Origin: Methylococcus sp.
GTDB taxonomy: Bacteria; Pseudomonadota; Gammaproteobacteria; Methylococcales; Methylococcaceae
Direction of reading: 5' to 3'
DNA: 33,578 nucleotides
Assembly (NCBI GenBank): GCA_007280285.1
Contig: QYQA01000066.1
Span: 1 to 33,578, forward strand
How positions within the stretch are numbered: the first letter of the stretch is position 1; every line of letters starts with the position of its first letter. Positions 9,156-18,263 of this stretch are shown in pieces. A program made the position numbers and the translations under genes. The notes beneath the pieces are model-generated. The model was given only the letters and a program-made list of their open reading frames with translations. It was not told the DNA's origin and searched no databases.

Positions 9156-9934
9156 AACTTTTGCCGCGGCCGTCTTGGTATGAAAGAACTGGTGGATTCG
9201 ATATAGGCTAAATAATCAGGGCGCCGCGCTTTAAGGTCATTTTCAAGTAACGGGACACCTGAAAACTTCACCAACAGCCATGTCATCAGAGCCGGTGACA
9301 GGATCATCCAGTAAGGAGCCCCTGCAGCGAGCGCCATGATCCAAAAACCCCACCACAGTAAGGCCTCACCGAAATAGTTGGGGTGCCGGCTATAGCGCCA
9401 TAGTCCTTGATTAAGCACCCCACCTCCTGGATGGTGAGACTTAAAACGCATCAGCTGATAATCAGCAATGGTTTCGAATAAGAGGCCGGTGACAAAAAAT
9501 CCCATCCCGATGACATCAAGCGGGTTAAGAGGTCCTTGAGACAACATCACTGGAAGAATCGGAAGGGCGATGATGAAAGCCAGAACAGATTGAAATATGA
9601 AGATGATGCCGAGGCTTTTAAGCCAAAACATCGGCTCATAGTGTTGCCGAATCGTCTGGTAGCGCCGGTCTTCTGGATGGCCCCAGTTTCGAACCGTCAG
9701 ATGGAGGGATAATCGAATAGCCCAGATACCGACCAGCACCAAAGCCGGAAAGGCTCTTGGAGCCCTCGCTGTATCATCAGCAAACCACAATAATAAAAGA
9801 GCAGAAAAAATAAAGAGGGACCACACACTATCAACGATACTGACATCCTTCTTGATCACGCTGATCAGCCAAGTGACCGTGGCCATGCCAATGAGAAGGC
9901 CGAGGACTGTGAAGGCCAGGGTCCAATCCATCAT
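9152..9934 (-). CDS. DUF1295 (steroid 5-alpha-reductase/isoprenylcysteine methyltransferase-like) membrane protein
   Basis: LWRYSRHPNYFGEALLWWGFWIMAL and ENDLKARRPDYLAYIESTSSFIPRRP motifs. Confidence 0.9.
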   Translation of the reverse strand: MMDWTLAFTVLGLLIGMATVTWLISVIKKDVSIVDSVWSLFIFSALLLLWFADDTARAPRAFPALVLVGIWAIRLSLHLTVRNWGHPEDRRYQTIRQHYEPMFWLKSLGIIFIFQSVLAFIIALPILPVMLSQGPLNPLDVIGMGFFVTGLLFETIADYQLMRFKSHHPGGGVLNQGLWRYSRHPNYFGEALLWWGFWIMALAAGAPYWMILSPALMTWLLVKFSGVPLLENDLKARRPDYLAYIESTSSFIPRRPRQKL

Positions 9935-10464
9935 GATCTTTCTCCCTCATGCTGTGTTGAATCATTAAGATCATAGCGTTTAGCAAGAACAAAGAGGACC
10001 GGCATGATGACTGCCCAGCCAACGCCAATGATCACTAAGCTGACTATGGGGTCGGAAAGCGTCAATCCACCCATATGCATGCCGCCGAACCAGGCCAGTG
10101 GTCCCCCTACCATACCTAAAAGCGCACTGAGCCAAAGATGATTTTTTAGCCAGCGAAGTGACTGATTGAAGGTCGTTGCAAAGGCGAGCCACAAGGTAAG
10201 GATCCAAATGGGGACGGATTCTGGATCCGCTGATTCATAGTGAACCCATTGCTGATGCGTGAGGATGCTTTCCCAGGCGGCGCCGATCACACCGGTCATA
10301 AAGACCAGTTTGAGTTCGCTCAGCGGCTGCTTAGATACCCTTAAGTGCCAGCCAACCACCAACAAGCTCACTATGACACCCAGAAAAGGCCGGCCATTGG
10401 CGGCCCCCAAAATGGAAGCGAACCAGGCCGCTTGATAGAGCATGAAGTTGACGAGGGCGCTCAT
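9931..10464 (-). CDS. DUF2878 family membrane protein
   Basis: Hydrophobic protein with WHLRVSKQPLSELKLVFMTGVIGAAWESIL and VPIWILTLWLAFATTFNQSLRWL; operon context. Confidence 0.75.
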   Translation of the reverse strand: MSALVNFMLYQAAWFASILGAANGRPFLGVIVSLLVVGWHLRVSKQPLSELKLVFMTGVIGAAWESILTHQQWVHYESADPESVPIWILTLWLAFATTFNQSLRWLKNHLWLSALLGMVGGPLAWFGGMHMGGLTLSDPIVSLVIIGVGWAVIMPVLFVLAKRYDLNDSTQHEGERS

Positions 10465-10473
10465 GTCAAGGCG

Positions 10474-11544
10474 TTAGCTGCTGGTTGTGCCTTTTTGAAA
10501 GAGATAGTGCCCAACGGGCCATTGTTCTCCGTTCTTATAGCCAAAAAGCTCCGCACAGGCCATAAAAAATACACGCCAACGACTCCACCAGGCTTGCGTC
10601 TCGGAAGCCCCATAGGTTGCTTCCAAAATAGGCCACAATTGATCCCGATGACGATCCATATTGGAGAGCCAGGCATTGGCTGTTTTTTCATAGTGGCGCC
10701 CGTTCCACTGCCAGCGATCAACCAACTTTAGAGGTGACTCAAAGGCGATGGCGAGATCGTAGGAGGGCATCATTCCGCCTGAAAAGAAATAAGACCCCAT
10801 CCAGTCCGAGTCATCTTGCACGGTGAAAAAGTAGGGGAGTTCACGGTGACAAAAAACATGCATAAAAAAATGCCCTTGAGGATTGAGCCAGCCCGCTATT
10901 TTCTTGAAAAGGAGCGGCCAATTGCGCATGTGTTCAAACATTTCGACAGAGACAATGCGGTCAAAAGTCTCTTCCGTTTCAAAAGTATTCATGTCGACGG
11001 TGCGGATCTCGAGATGCTTTAGACCTTCAGCTTGCGCCCGCTCGAGAATGCTTTCCCGTTGGCTGCTCGAGTTTGATATCCCAACAATGCGGCTGTTGGG
11101 GAAGCGCCGCGCCATATAAAGGCTTAAGGAACCCCAACCACAACCCAGTTCAAGGATGCTCTGGCCATCAGATATTCGAGCGTGACGAAGGGTCTCATCG
11201 AGAGCGCACACCTCCGCCTGATCAAGGTCGGTTACGCCCTCTGACCACAAGCACCCACTGTATTTCCGGTGACGGCCGAGCACCAGTTCAAAAAATTGTG
11301 GAGGAATGGCGTAATGCTGCTCGTTAGCCTTTTCAGGGACCAGCGCGATAGGGCTCGACTTGAGTTCGTTGATAAACGATTCAAGGTATTGATCACGCGC
11401 TTTGGTGTTTTTGAGGGGCAACGTATCGAGTCGTTGCTGGGCCAAACGACGAATGCCATATCGAATGACCGGGTCAGGTAAGAGACCCCGTTCAGTCCAT
11501 TCAATCAGCTTTTGGGTGATGGTCATGAGGTCACAAATCTCCAT
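10474..11544 (-). CDS. SAM-dependent methyltransferase, cyclopropane-synthase-like (second paralogue)
   Basis: ILELGCGWGSLSLYMARRFPNSRIVGISNSSSQ; SVEMFEHMRNWPLLFKKIAGWL; KYSGCLW. Confidence 0.88.
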   Translation of the reverse strand: MEICDLMTITQKLIEWTERGLLPDPVIRYGIRRLAQQRLDTLPLKNTKARDQYLESFINELKSSPIALVPEKANEQHYAIPPQFFELVLGRHRKYSGCLWSEGVTDLDQAEVCALDETLRHARISDGQSILELGCGWGSLSLYMARRFPNSRIVGISNSSSQRESILERAQAEGLKHLEIRTVDMNTFETEETFDRIVSVEMFEHMRNWPLLFKKIAGWLNPQGHFFMHVFCHRELPYFFTVQDDSDWMGSYFFSGGMMPSYDLAIAFESPLKLVDRWQWNGRHYEKTANAWLSNMDRHRDQLWPILEATYGASETQAWWSRWRVFFMACAELFGYKNGEQWPVGHYLFQKGTTSS

Positions 11545-11755
11545 CGGTCAAAGTGTTATCGTTGAGGGCCACGGATGTGTGCCTATGCACATTATCATAG
11601 GTGAGTAACTATGAAAGCGGCGGCAAAAAACCCAACGCGTTATTTTTTTATATGACGTACTAAAGTGGGCAAAGGTTCACTCATATGACCCGTCATGGTG
11701 CGTCTTCAAAAAGGGCAGGCTTTCAAAGACCCTATGCTGCATCGAAACCAGTTCA

Positions 11756-11771
11756 TGGCACTTTATTTGCT
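11756..11771 (+). promoter_or_regulatory. Candidate sigma-54 (-24/-12) promoter for the Anbu operon
   Basis: TGGCAC-N5(TTTAT)-TTGCT matches the TGGCAC-N5-TTGCW core, 13-28 nt upstream of the ATG at 11784. Confidence 0.5.
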
Positions 11772-11783
11772 TGAGCCCCAATC

Positions 11784-13208
11784 ATGATGAAAAATACGAC
11801 GCCTTTCTATAATGAAATGACGGATCTCTCGGGTGATATCCGCCCCATTTATCAGCGCTATGCGGACTGGCTGAGAGTCAATGATTCAGCAACCCTCGAG
11901 CGGAAGGGCCGCGAGGCTGAACTGTTGTTTCGGCGTCTGGGTATTACCTTTGCTGTCTATGGGGAGGCGGATGGCACTGAACGGCTCATCCCCTTTGATG
12001 TGGTGCCAAGAATTTTCGGTGGCACTGAATGGCGGCGTTTGGAAACCGGAATCAAACAGCGCGTTAAAGCATTGAATGCATTCCTTCATGACATCTATCA
12101 CGATCAGGAGATATTGAAGGCCGGTGTGATCGAACGGGAACAGGTTCTCGGTAATGCTATGTATTGCAAAGAGATGCAAGGTGTCGATCTCCCGAACCAT
12201 GTCTATGCCCACATCGCAGGGATCGATATCGTCCGCGTGGCTGAAAATGACTTTTACGTCCTAGAAGATAACCTCAGGACGCCTTCTGGGGTGTCCTATA
12301 TGCTCGAAAATCGCAGAACGATGATGCGGTTGTTTCCAGAGCTTTTCGCCCAGCATCAGGTCGAGCCGGTGGAGCATTACCCCCTCATGCTGTTGGATAC
12401 TTTGAGGGAATCGGCGCCACTGGGGATTGATGATCCTGTGATTGTCGTATTAACGCCTGGGGCTTACAACAGCGCCTATTTTGAACATGCCTTCATCGCG
12501 AGTCAGATGGGGGTTGAATTGGTGGAGGGACAAGATCTTTTTGTCCAAGACCAGCGGGTGTATATGCATACCACCGAGGGTCCACAGCAGGTCCATGTCA
12601 TCTATCGGCGTGTCGATGATGATTTTATTGACCCTCGCGCCTTCCGCTCTGATTCCATGCTCGGCGTTCCTGGTCTGATCGGGGCTTACAGGGCAGGTCA
12701 TGTCAGCCTAGCCAATGGCATCGGTGCTGGCGTTGCCGACGATAAATCAACGTATCTTTTTGTTCCGGACATGATTCGGTTTTATCTGGGTGAAACACCC
12801 ATTCTTCAAAATGTGCCTACCTATCGTCTGGGGCTTAAGGATGACTTAGCTTATGTCCTTGAACATCTTGATGAGTTGGTTGTTAAGGAAGTGCAGGGTT
12901 CTGGGGGATACGGTATGTTAGTGGGCCCAACAAGTACCCAGACTGAGATTGCTCATTATCGCGAGCGGATCCTTCTCGACCCCCATAATTTCATTGCCCA
13001 GCCGACCCTGGCCCTGTCAGCGTGTCCCACCCTCGTTGATCAAGGCGTAGCGCCTCGACACGTTGATTTAAGGCCCTTTGTCCTTTCCGGCAAAGAAATC
13101 CGTATGGTTGCTGGGGGGTTGACCCGGGTGGCCCTCAAAGAGTCTTCCCTGATCGTCAATTCTTCGCAGGGTGGTGGAACGAAAGATACCTGGGTATTGG
13201 AGGATTAG
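11784..13208 (+). CDS. Circularly permuted ATP-grasp protein (DUF404/DUF407-type)
   Basis: YNEMTDLSGDIRPIYQRYADWL, EDNLRTPSGVSYMLENRRTMMRLFPELF, VVKEVQGSGGYGMLVGP. Confidence 0.93.
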   Translation: MMKNTTPFYNEMTDLSGDIRPIYQRYADWLRVNDSATLERKGREAELLFRRLGITFAVYGEADGTERLIPFDVVPRIFGGTEWRRLETGIKQRVKALNAFLHDIYHDQEILKAGVIEREQVLGNAMYCKEMQGVDLPNHVYAHIAGIDIVRVAENDFYVLEDNLRTPSGVSYMLENRRTMMRLFPELFAQHQVEPVEHYPLMLLDTLRESAPLGIDDPVIVVLTPGAYNSAYFEHAFIASQMGVELVEGQDLFVQDQRVYMHTTEGPQQVHVIYRRVDDDFIDPRAFRSDSMLGVPGLIGAYRAGHVSLANGIGAGVADDKSTYLFVPDMIRFYLGETPILQNVPTYRLGLKDDLAYVLEHLDELVVKEVQGSGGYGMLVGPTSTQTEIAHYRERILLDPHNFIAQPTLALSACPTLVDQGVAPRHVDLRPFVLSGKEIRMVAGGLTRVALKESSLIVNSSQGGGTKDTWVLED

Positions 13209-13211
13209 GTC

Positions 13212-14189
13212 ATGCTCTCAAGAACGGCAGAAAATCTCTATTGGATGGCTCGGCATATTGAACGGGCTGAAAATACGGCACGTATTTTAGATGTGGCGCA
13301 TCGATCGGCATTGTTGCCCCTTGATATCGAAGCCACTGAGGCGTACCTCTGGTATGCCCCACTGAATATCACAGGCTGTGCGGAAGCCTATGAATCACGT
13401 TACGGACTTGCAAGGAACGATGCGGTCACCCACTTCATGACGTTCGACGCTGAAAATCCATGCAGCATTTACTGCTGTTTGAAGGCAGCTCGTGAGAATG
13501 CACGGGCGGTTCGCGGTGCCATCACCCAGGAGATGTGGGAAGTGATCAATGCGACATGGCTTGAGGTGACCCGTCGCTCACAAGATACCACCGGAGACGG
13601 CAATGCAGATTTCTTTGATTGGGTGAAGGACCGCTCACATCTTTTTAGAGGCGTGACCCTCGGCACCATTCTCAAGGACATTACTTTGAGCTTCATTCGC
13701 CTAGGTACTTTTCTCGAGCGCGCAGACAATACGGCGCGAATTCTTGACGTGAAATACCATATCTTGTTGCCCTCTGTGACTGATATCGGCGGTGCGGCTG
13801 ATTACTATCAATGGGGTTCTTTACTGAAGTCGGTGAGCGCCTTTGAGGCCTACCGAAAAATTTACCGCGATGTGATTACACCTTCAAAGGTAGCCGAGTT
13901 GCTCATCCTCAGGGATGATATGCCTCGATCCCTTCATGCCTGTCTCAACGAAGTTGAGGCGGCATTGAGTCAGATCAATGGCGGCTCTGGCCATGAGGCC
14001 CGGCGATTAGCCGGGGAATCACATGCAACCCTTCATTTTGGGCGTATCGACGATGTGCTGCTGCAAGGTCTCCATCAGTACCTGACCTGCTTCCTCGATA
14101 CCACGGCTCAACTAGGGCGTGAAATTGGCCAGGCTTATCTTTCCCGCAACCATCTTGGGAGGTTTTCTTCCATGTCCAAGGTGGCCTGA
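13212..14189 (+). CDS. Alpha-E domain-containing protein (DUF403)
   Basis: MLSRTAENLYWMARHIERAENTARILDV; internal repeat of the motif at RLGTFLERADNTARILDVKYH. Confidence 0.93.
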   Translation: MLSRTAENLYWMARHIERAENTARILDVAHRSALLPLDIEATEAYLWYAPLNITGCAEAYESRYGLARNDAVTHFMTFDAENPCSIYCCLKAARENARAVRGAITQEMWEVINATWLEVTRRSQDTTGDGNADFFDWVKDRSHLFRGVTLGTILKDITLSFIRLGTFLERADNTARILDVKYHILLPSVTDIGGAADYYQWGSLLKSVSAFEAYRKIYRDVITPSKVAELLILRDDMPRSLHACLNEVEAALSQINGGSGHEARRLAGESHATLHFGRIDDVLLQGLHQYLTCFLDTTAQLGREIGQAYLSRNHLGRFSSMSKVA

Positions 14190-14209
14190 GATTGCCAGGA
14201 TTTTTTCTC

Positions 14210-14965
14210 ATGACCTATTGTGTTGCTATCAAGCTCAAATCAGGGCTTGTTTTTGCCTCCGACTCCAGAACCAATGCAGGCGTTGATCAGGTTTCATGTT
14301 TTCGCAAAATGCGTTCGTTTATCGACCCTGGGAACAGAGTCATTGTGACCTTATGTTCTGGCAATCTGTCGATCACGCAGAACGCCTTGAATCTCATGGA
14401 GCTTCAAGGGCGGCATAGCGATCGCCGCAACATTTGGAATGTTGAATCAATGTTCGATGTGGCTCAGTTGCTGGGTGAATCTTTAAGGCAAGTACGTGAG
14501 ACCGATGGGGCCTTTTTGGCCCAGAGCAATGTCGATTCAGGGGCTAACTTTCTCGTGGGTGGACAGGTGGGTAATGAACGAATACGCCTCTTTTTGGTTT
14601 ATGCCGAGGGTAATTTCATCGAAGCAGGTGAAGAGACGCCTTTTTTTCAAATTGGCGAAACAAAATACGGCAAACCGATTCTCGATCGGGTCATTACTCC
14701 CACCACGCCCATCGCTGAAGCCATCAAATGCGTGATGGTTTCTTTTGATTCCACCATGCGCAGCAATCTTTCAGTGGGATTGCCGATAGACCTTGCCTGT
14801 TACGAATCGGGAAGTCTCAAATTGGGATTTGAGCACCATATCACGGCGCAAGATCCTTATTTTTCTCAAATTAGTCGCCATTGGGGAGAAGGCCTTAGAG
14901 GCTTGTTTGCCTCCCTGCCAGCCCCTGATTGGCTTAATCCATCGACCAGCCAACCAGGATCCTAG
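14210..14965 (+). CDS. Proteasome-type (Anbu) peptidase
   Basis: MTYCVAIKLKSGLVFASDSRTNAGVDQVSCFRKMRSF: Thr directly after Met, as expected for an Ntn hydrolase nucleophile. The 14192 start in the ORF track would add MPGFFL. Confidence 0.9.
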   Translation: MTYCVAIKLKSGLVFASDSRTNAGVDQVSCFRKMRSFIDPGNRVIVTLCSGNLSITQNALNLMELQGRHSDRRNIWNVESMFDVAQLLGESLRQVRETDGAFLAQSNVDSGANFLVGGQVGNERIRLFLVYAEGNFIEAGEETPFFQIGETKYGKPILDRVITPTTPIAEAIKCVMVSFDSTMRSNLSVGLPIDLACYESGSLKLGFEHHITAQDPYFSQISRHWGEGLRGLFASLPAPDWLNPSTSQPGS

Positions 14966-14971
14966 CGGCCC

Positions 14972-17900
14972 ATGACCATTCGGGTAGCCCTTCATCACCA
15001 GTCACGCTATCGTTTTGATCGGCTCGTTAAGGCATCTCCCCATGAGATTCGCCTCCGGCCTGCCGTCCATTCAAGGACCCCGGTCCATGGATACTCTCTG
15101 AAGGTTTTTCCAGAGCAGCATTTCATCCATTGGCAACAGGATGCTTATGGCAATTTCGTGGCGCGCATCACTTTTCCAGAGCCTACCCGAGAGATCGAAA
15201 TTACGGTCGATCTGATCGCTGACATGACCGTCATCAATCCCTTCGATTATTTTATTGAGGATTGGGCGACTCATTACCCGTTTCAGTATCAAGACCAGCA
15301 GATACGTGATCTCACCCCTTTTCTCGAAAAAGGCCCGGCGACGCCTTTATTTGAAGCCTATCTCAACGCCTTTCTTGAAGCACTCCCCAAGGACCTCACG
15401 ACAACGGATCTATTGGTTTTTCTAAGTCAACGCTTTCATCAGGATATTGGCTATCAGATCCGACTTGAATCGGGTGTCCAGACACCCGAAGAAACGCTCA
15501 CCCTCCAAAGTGGTTCCTGTCGGGACAGTGCTTGGCTGATGGTCCAGGTCTTGCGCCATCTTGGCATCGCGGCCCGCTTTGTTTCAGGTTATCTCATTCA
15601 ACTGGTGCCTGATATTCAATCGACGCCTGAGGCGTTTGATGCGGACTTCACCGATCTTCATGCATGGTGTGAAGCCTATATTCCAGGGGCTGGCTGGGTC
15701 GGTATGGATGCGACCTCAGGACTTTTTGCTGGTGAAGGCCATATTCCTCTTGCAGTGTCTGCCCAGCCGACAGCTGCAGCGCCAGTGATGGGCATGACCA
15801 CGCCCTGTGAGGCGTTGCTTGACGTCGTCATGACCGTCAGTCGGATCCATGAAGACCCAAGAGTCACCAAACCTTACAAGTCTGAAGAATGGGCGTCCAT
15901 TATGGCCTTGGGCGCCACGGTTGATGAGGTTTTGAAGGCAGCAGATGTTCGCTTAACCCAAGGCGGTGAGCCGACCTTCATTGCCCGCGACCCCGGCGAT
16001 AAGGCCGAGTGGCATACCGGTGCCTTGGGGGAAGAAAAGTGGGATCTCGCCCTTCGTTTGTTTCGCCGATTAAAGGATCAATTCGGTCAGGGGGGGGTGA
16101 TACAGTTTGGTCAGGGAAAATGGTATCCAGGAGAACCCTTACCCCGTTGGGCGATGAACCTCTTCTGGCGGACCGATGGCCTCCCCCTGTGGCGTCATCC
16201 TTCTTTACTGGATCCAGCGCCTCATGAAACCCTCGATCTTGGGGTGATTGAAGAATTTGGTCAGAGACTCTGTGAGAGGCTCGGACTCTCTAAAGGTTAT
16301 CTCATACCGGCTTATGAAGATCCTTGGATGGCGCTTGATCATGAAAGTAAGCTCCCCGTCAATGTGGAGGCTGACACCACGGATCTTAAGGATTCGGCCC
16401 ACCGGCAGACGCTTGCTAAGCAATTGCGTCAAGGAGTTTGGAGTCTCGTTGGATATGTTTTACCCCTTAAATCAGAGCAGAAGGAGGGTCATCCTTGCTT
16501 TTGGCGTTCAAGTCGGTGGCCACTTCGCCATGAACAGCTCTTTCTCTTAGGCGGCGATTCCCCCATGGGTCTTCGTCTGCCGCTGGATCGGCTTCCCTGG
16601 GTTGCTCCCGAAGATTTTGAGCCCCACATCTTAGTGGATCCCTTCATGCCGCGTGGGCCCTTGGCGCCGCACTTAAAGTCGACAGCGGACATCGCCGTGC
16701 CGCGGTCTGATGAGCGCCCTAAAGATATTATCCATACAGCACTCACCTTAGAAATTCGCAAAGGACGTGTCCATCTCTTCCTGCCGCCCCTCGAGCGTCT
16801 TGAGGACTTCGTTGACTTGATGGGGCACATTGAGGCGATTGCCGTCACCATGGATCTAGGATTACGTCTTGAGGGCTATGCGCCCCCGAGAGATCCAAGG
16901 TTGACCTCACTCTCGGTCACGCCAGATCCTGGGGTGATCGAGGTTAATGTTCATCCTTCCTCTGATTGGGGTCAGCTTGTAGCCCTCACGCAAACACTCG
17001 ATGAAGAGGCCCGCGCGGTGGGCCTTGCTACAGAAAAATTCAATCTTGATGGCCGCCACACCGGAACCGGCGGAGGCAATCACATCACCCTTGGAGCGCA
17101 TGAAGCGATTGACAGTCCGTTTCTCAGGCGCCCTGATGTGCTGGTCAGCCTTCTCACCTATTGGCAGCAGCATCCCGCACTGTCCTACCTATTTTCAGGG
17201 GCCTTTATTGGCCCCTCGAGTCAGGCCCCTCGAGTTGATGAAGCTCGAAATGATCACCTCTATGAACTAGACATTGCTTTTAGCGAAATCGCACGATCGA
17301 TAAAGCCGGGTGAAGAATCATCTCAGCCTTGGCTGGTGGATCGGCTGCTCCGTCATCTCCTGACCGATATGACAGGTAACACGCACCGCTCAGAATTTTG
17401 TATTGATAAACTCTATTCTCCTGATTCTCCTACCGGCCGCTTAGGTATTCTTGAACTTCGAGCCTTTGAGATGGCCCCCCATTATCAAATGAACCTCCTT
17501 CAGGCGCTGCTTCTCCGCGCTCTGGTGGCTAGATTCTGGACCATGCCATATCGAGGGCCCTTGGTGGCCTGGGGAACACAGCTCCATGACAAATTTATGT
17601 TGCCCTCCTTCATCGAGAGGGATATCGCTGAAGTGGTTCGCGATCTAGGCCAAGGGGGATTCCCTTTCGAGATGGAGTGGTTTCAGCCATTTCTGGCTTT
17701 TCGATGTCCCAGTTATGGCGAAGTGGTCCACGATGGAATTTCACTCTCTCTGCGGCAGGCCATCGAACCTTGGCATGTGCTCGGCGAGGAGGTCGCGGCA
17801 GGTGCCACAGCGCGCTATGTCGATTCCTCCGTGGAACGCATTGAAGTCAGGGTTCGCGGCTTAACAGAAACGCGCCATCAAGTGATCTGTAATGGCAGAG

Positions 17901-18250
17901 TGCTCCCGCTTCATCCCACAGGTGTCCCAGGCGAATTTATAGCAGGCATTCGTTTTAAGGCGTGGGCTCCCCCTTCCGGACTCCATCCAACCATGGGCGT
18001 TCAATCGCCGCTCATATTTGATCTCTACGATCGCTGGAATCAGCGCTCCTTAGGGGGCTGCACCTACCATGTCAGTCATCCAGGCGGGCGTAATTTCAAA
18101 GCGTACCCAGTCAATGCCCAGGAGGCTGAATCCAGACGGCGCGCGAGATTTTGGGGGCATGGTCACACGCCCGGTCCTATGACGATTAGCCAGGAACCTT
18201 TAAATCCTCATTTTCCAATGACGTTGGACCTTCGTTGGACCCCCTATTAG
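14972..18250 (+). CDS. Transglutaminase-like / DUF2126 fusion protein
   Basis: Transglutaminase-like catalytic region GSCRDSAWLMVQVLRHLGIAARFVSGYL...FTDLHAWCEAYIPGAGWVGMDATSGLF (C, H, D), followed by DUF2126 region RLTQGGEPTFIARDPG...GTGGGNHITLGA...ELRAFEMAPH. Confidence 0.93.
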   Translation: MTIRVALHHQSRYRFDRLVKASPHEIRLRPAVHSRTPVHGYSLKVFPEQHFIHWQQDAYGNFVARITFPEPTREIEITVDLIADMTVINPFDYFIEDWATHYPFQYQDQQIRDLTPFLEKGPATPLFEAYLNAFLEALPKDLTTTDLLVFLSQRFHQDIGYQIRLESGVQTPEETLTLQSGSCRDSAWLMVQVLRHLGIAARFVSGYLIQLVPDIQSTPEAFDADFTDLHAWCEAYIPGAGWVGMDATSGLFAGEGHIPLAVSAQPTAAAPVMGMTTPCEALLDVVMTVSRIHEDPRVTKPYKSEEWASIMALGATVDEVLKAADVRLTQGGEPTFIARDPGDKAEWHTGALGEEKWDLALRLFRRLKDQFGQGGVIQFGQGKWYPGEPLPRWAMNLFWRTDGLPLWRHPSLLDPAPHETLDLGVIEEFGQRLCERLGLSKGYLIPAYEDPWMALDHESKLPVNVEADTTDLKDSAHRQTLAKQLRQGVWSLVGYVLPLKSEQKEGHPCFWRSSRWPLRHEQLFLLGGDSPMGLRLPLDRLPWVAPEDFEPHILVDPFMPRGPLAPHLKSTADIAVPRSDERPKDIIHTALTLEIRKGRVHLFLPPLERLEDFVDLMGHIEAIAVTMDLGLRLEGYAPPRDPRLTSLSVTPDPGVIEVNVHPSSDWGQLVALTQTLDEEARAVGLATEKFNLDGRHTGTGGGNHITLGAHEAIDSPFLRRPDVLVSLLTYWQQHPALSYLFSGAFIGPSSQAPRVDEARNDHLYELDIAFSEIARSIKPGEESSQPWLVDRLLRHLLTDMTGNTHRSEFCIDKLYSPDSPTGRLGILELRAFEMAPHYQMNLLQALLLRALVARFWTMPYRGPLVAWGTQLHDKFMLPSFIERDIAEVVRDLGQGGFPFEMEWFQPFLAFRCPSYGEVVHDGISLSLRQAIEPWHVLGEEVAAGATARYVDSSVERIEVRVRGLTETRHQVICNGRVLPLHPTGVPGEFIAGIRFKAWAPPSGLHPTMGVQSPLIFDLYDRWNQRSLGGCTYHVSHPGGRNFKAYPVNAQEAESRRRARFWGHGHTPGPMTISQEPLNPHFPMTLDLRWTPY

Positions 18251-18263
18251 GAGTGATAAAGAC

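Noticed and set aside
10345-10731. 128-aa plus-strand ORF across the DUF2878/methyltransferase junction
   Set aside because: Antisense to two supported CDSs, no recognisable domain.
16489-16851. 120-aa minus-strand ORF inside the transglutaminase/DUF2126 gene
   Set aside because: Composition typical of an antisense shadow ORF (Arg/Ser/Gly-rich); host gene is clearly coding.
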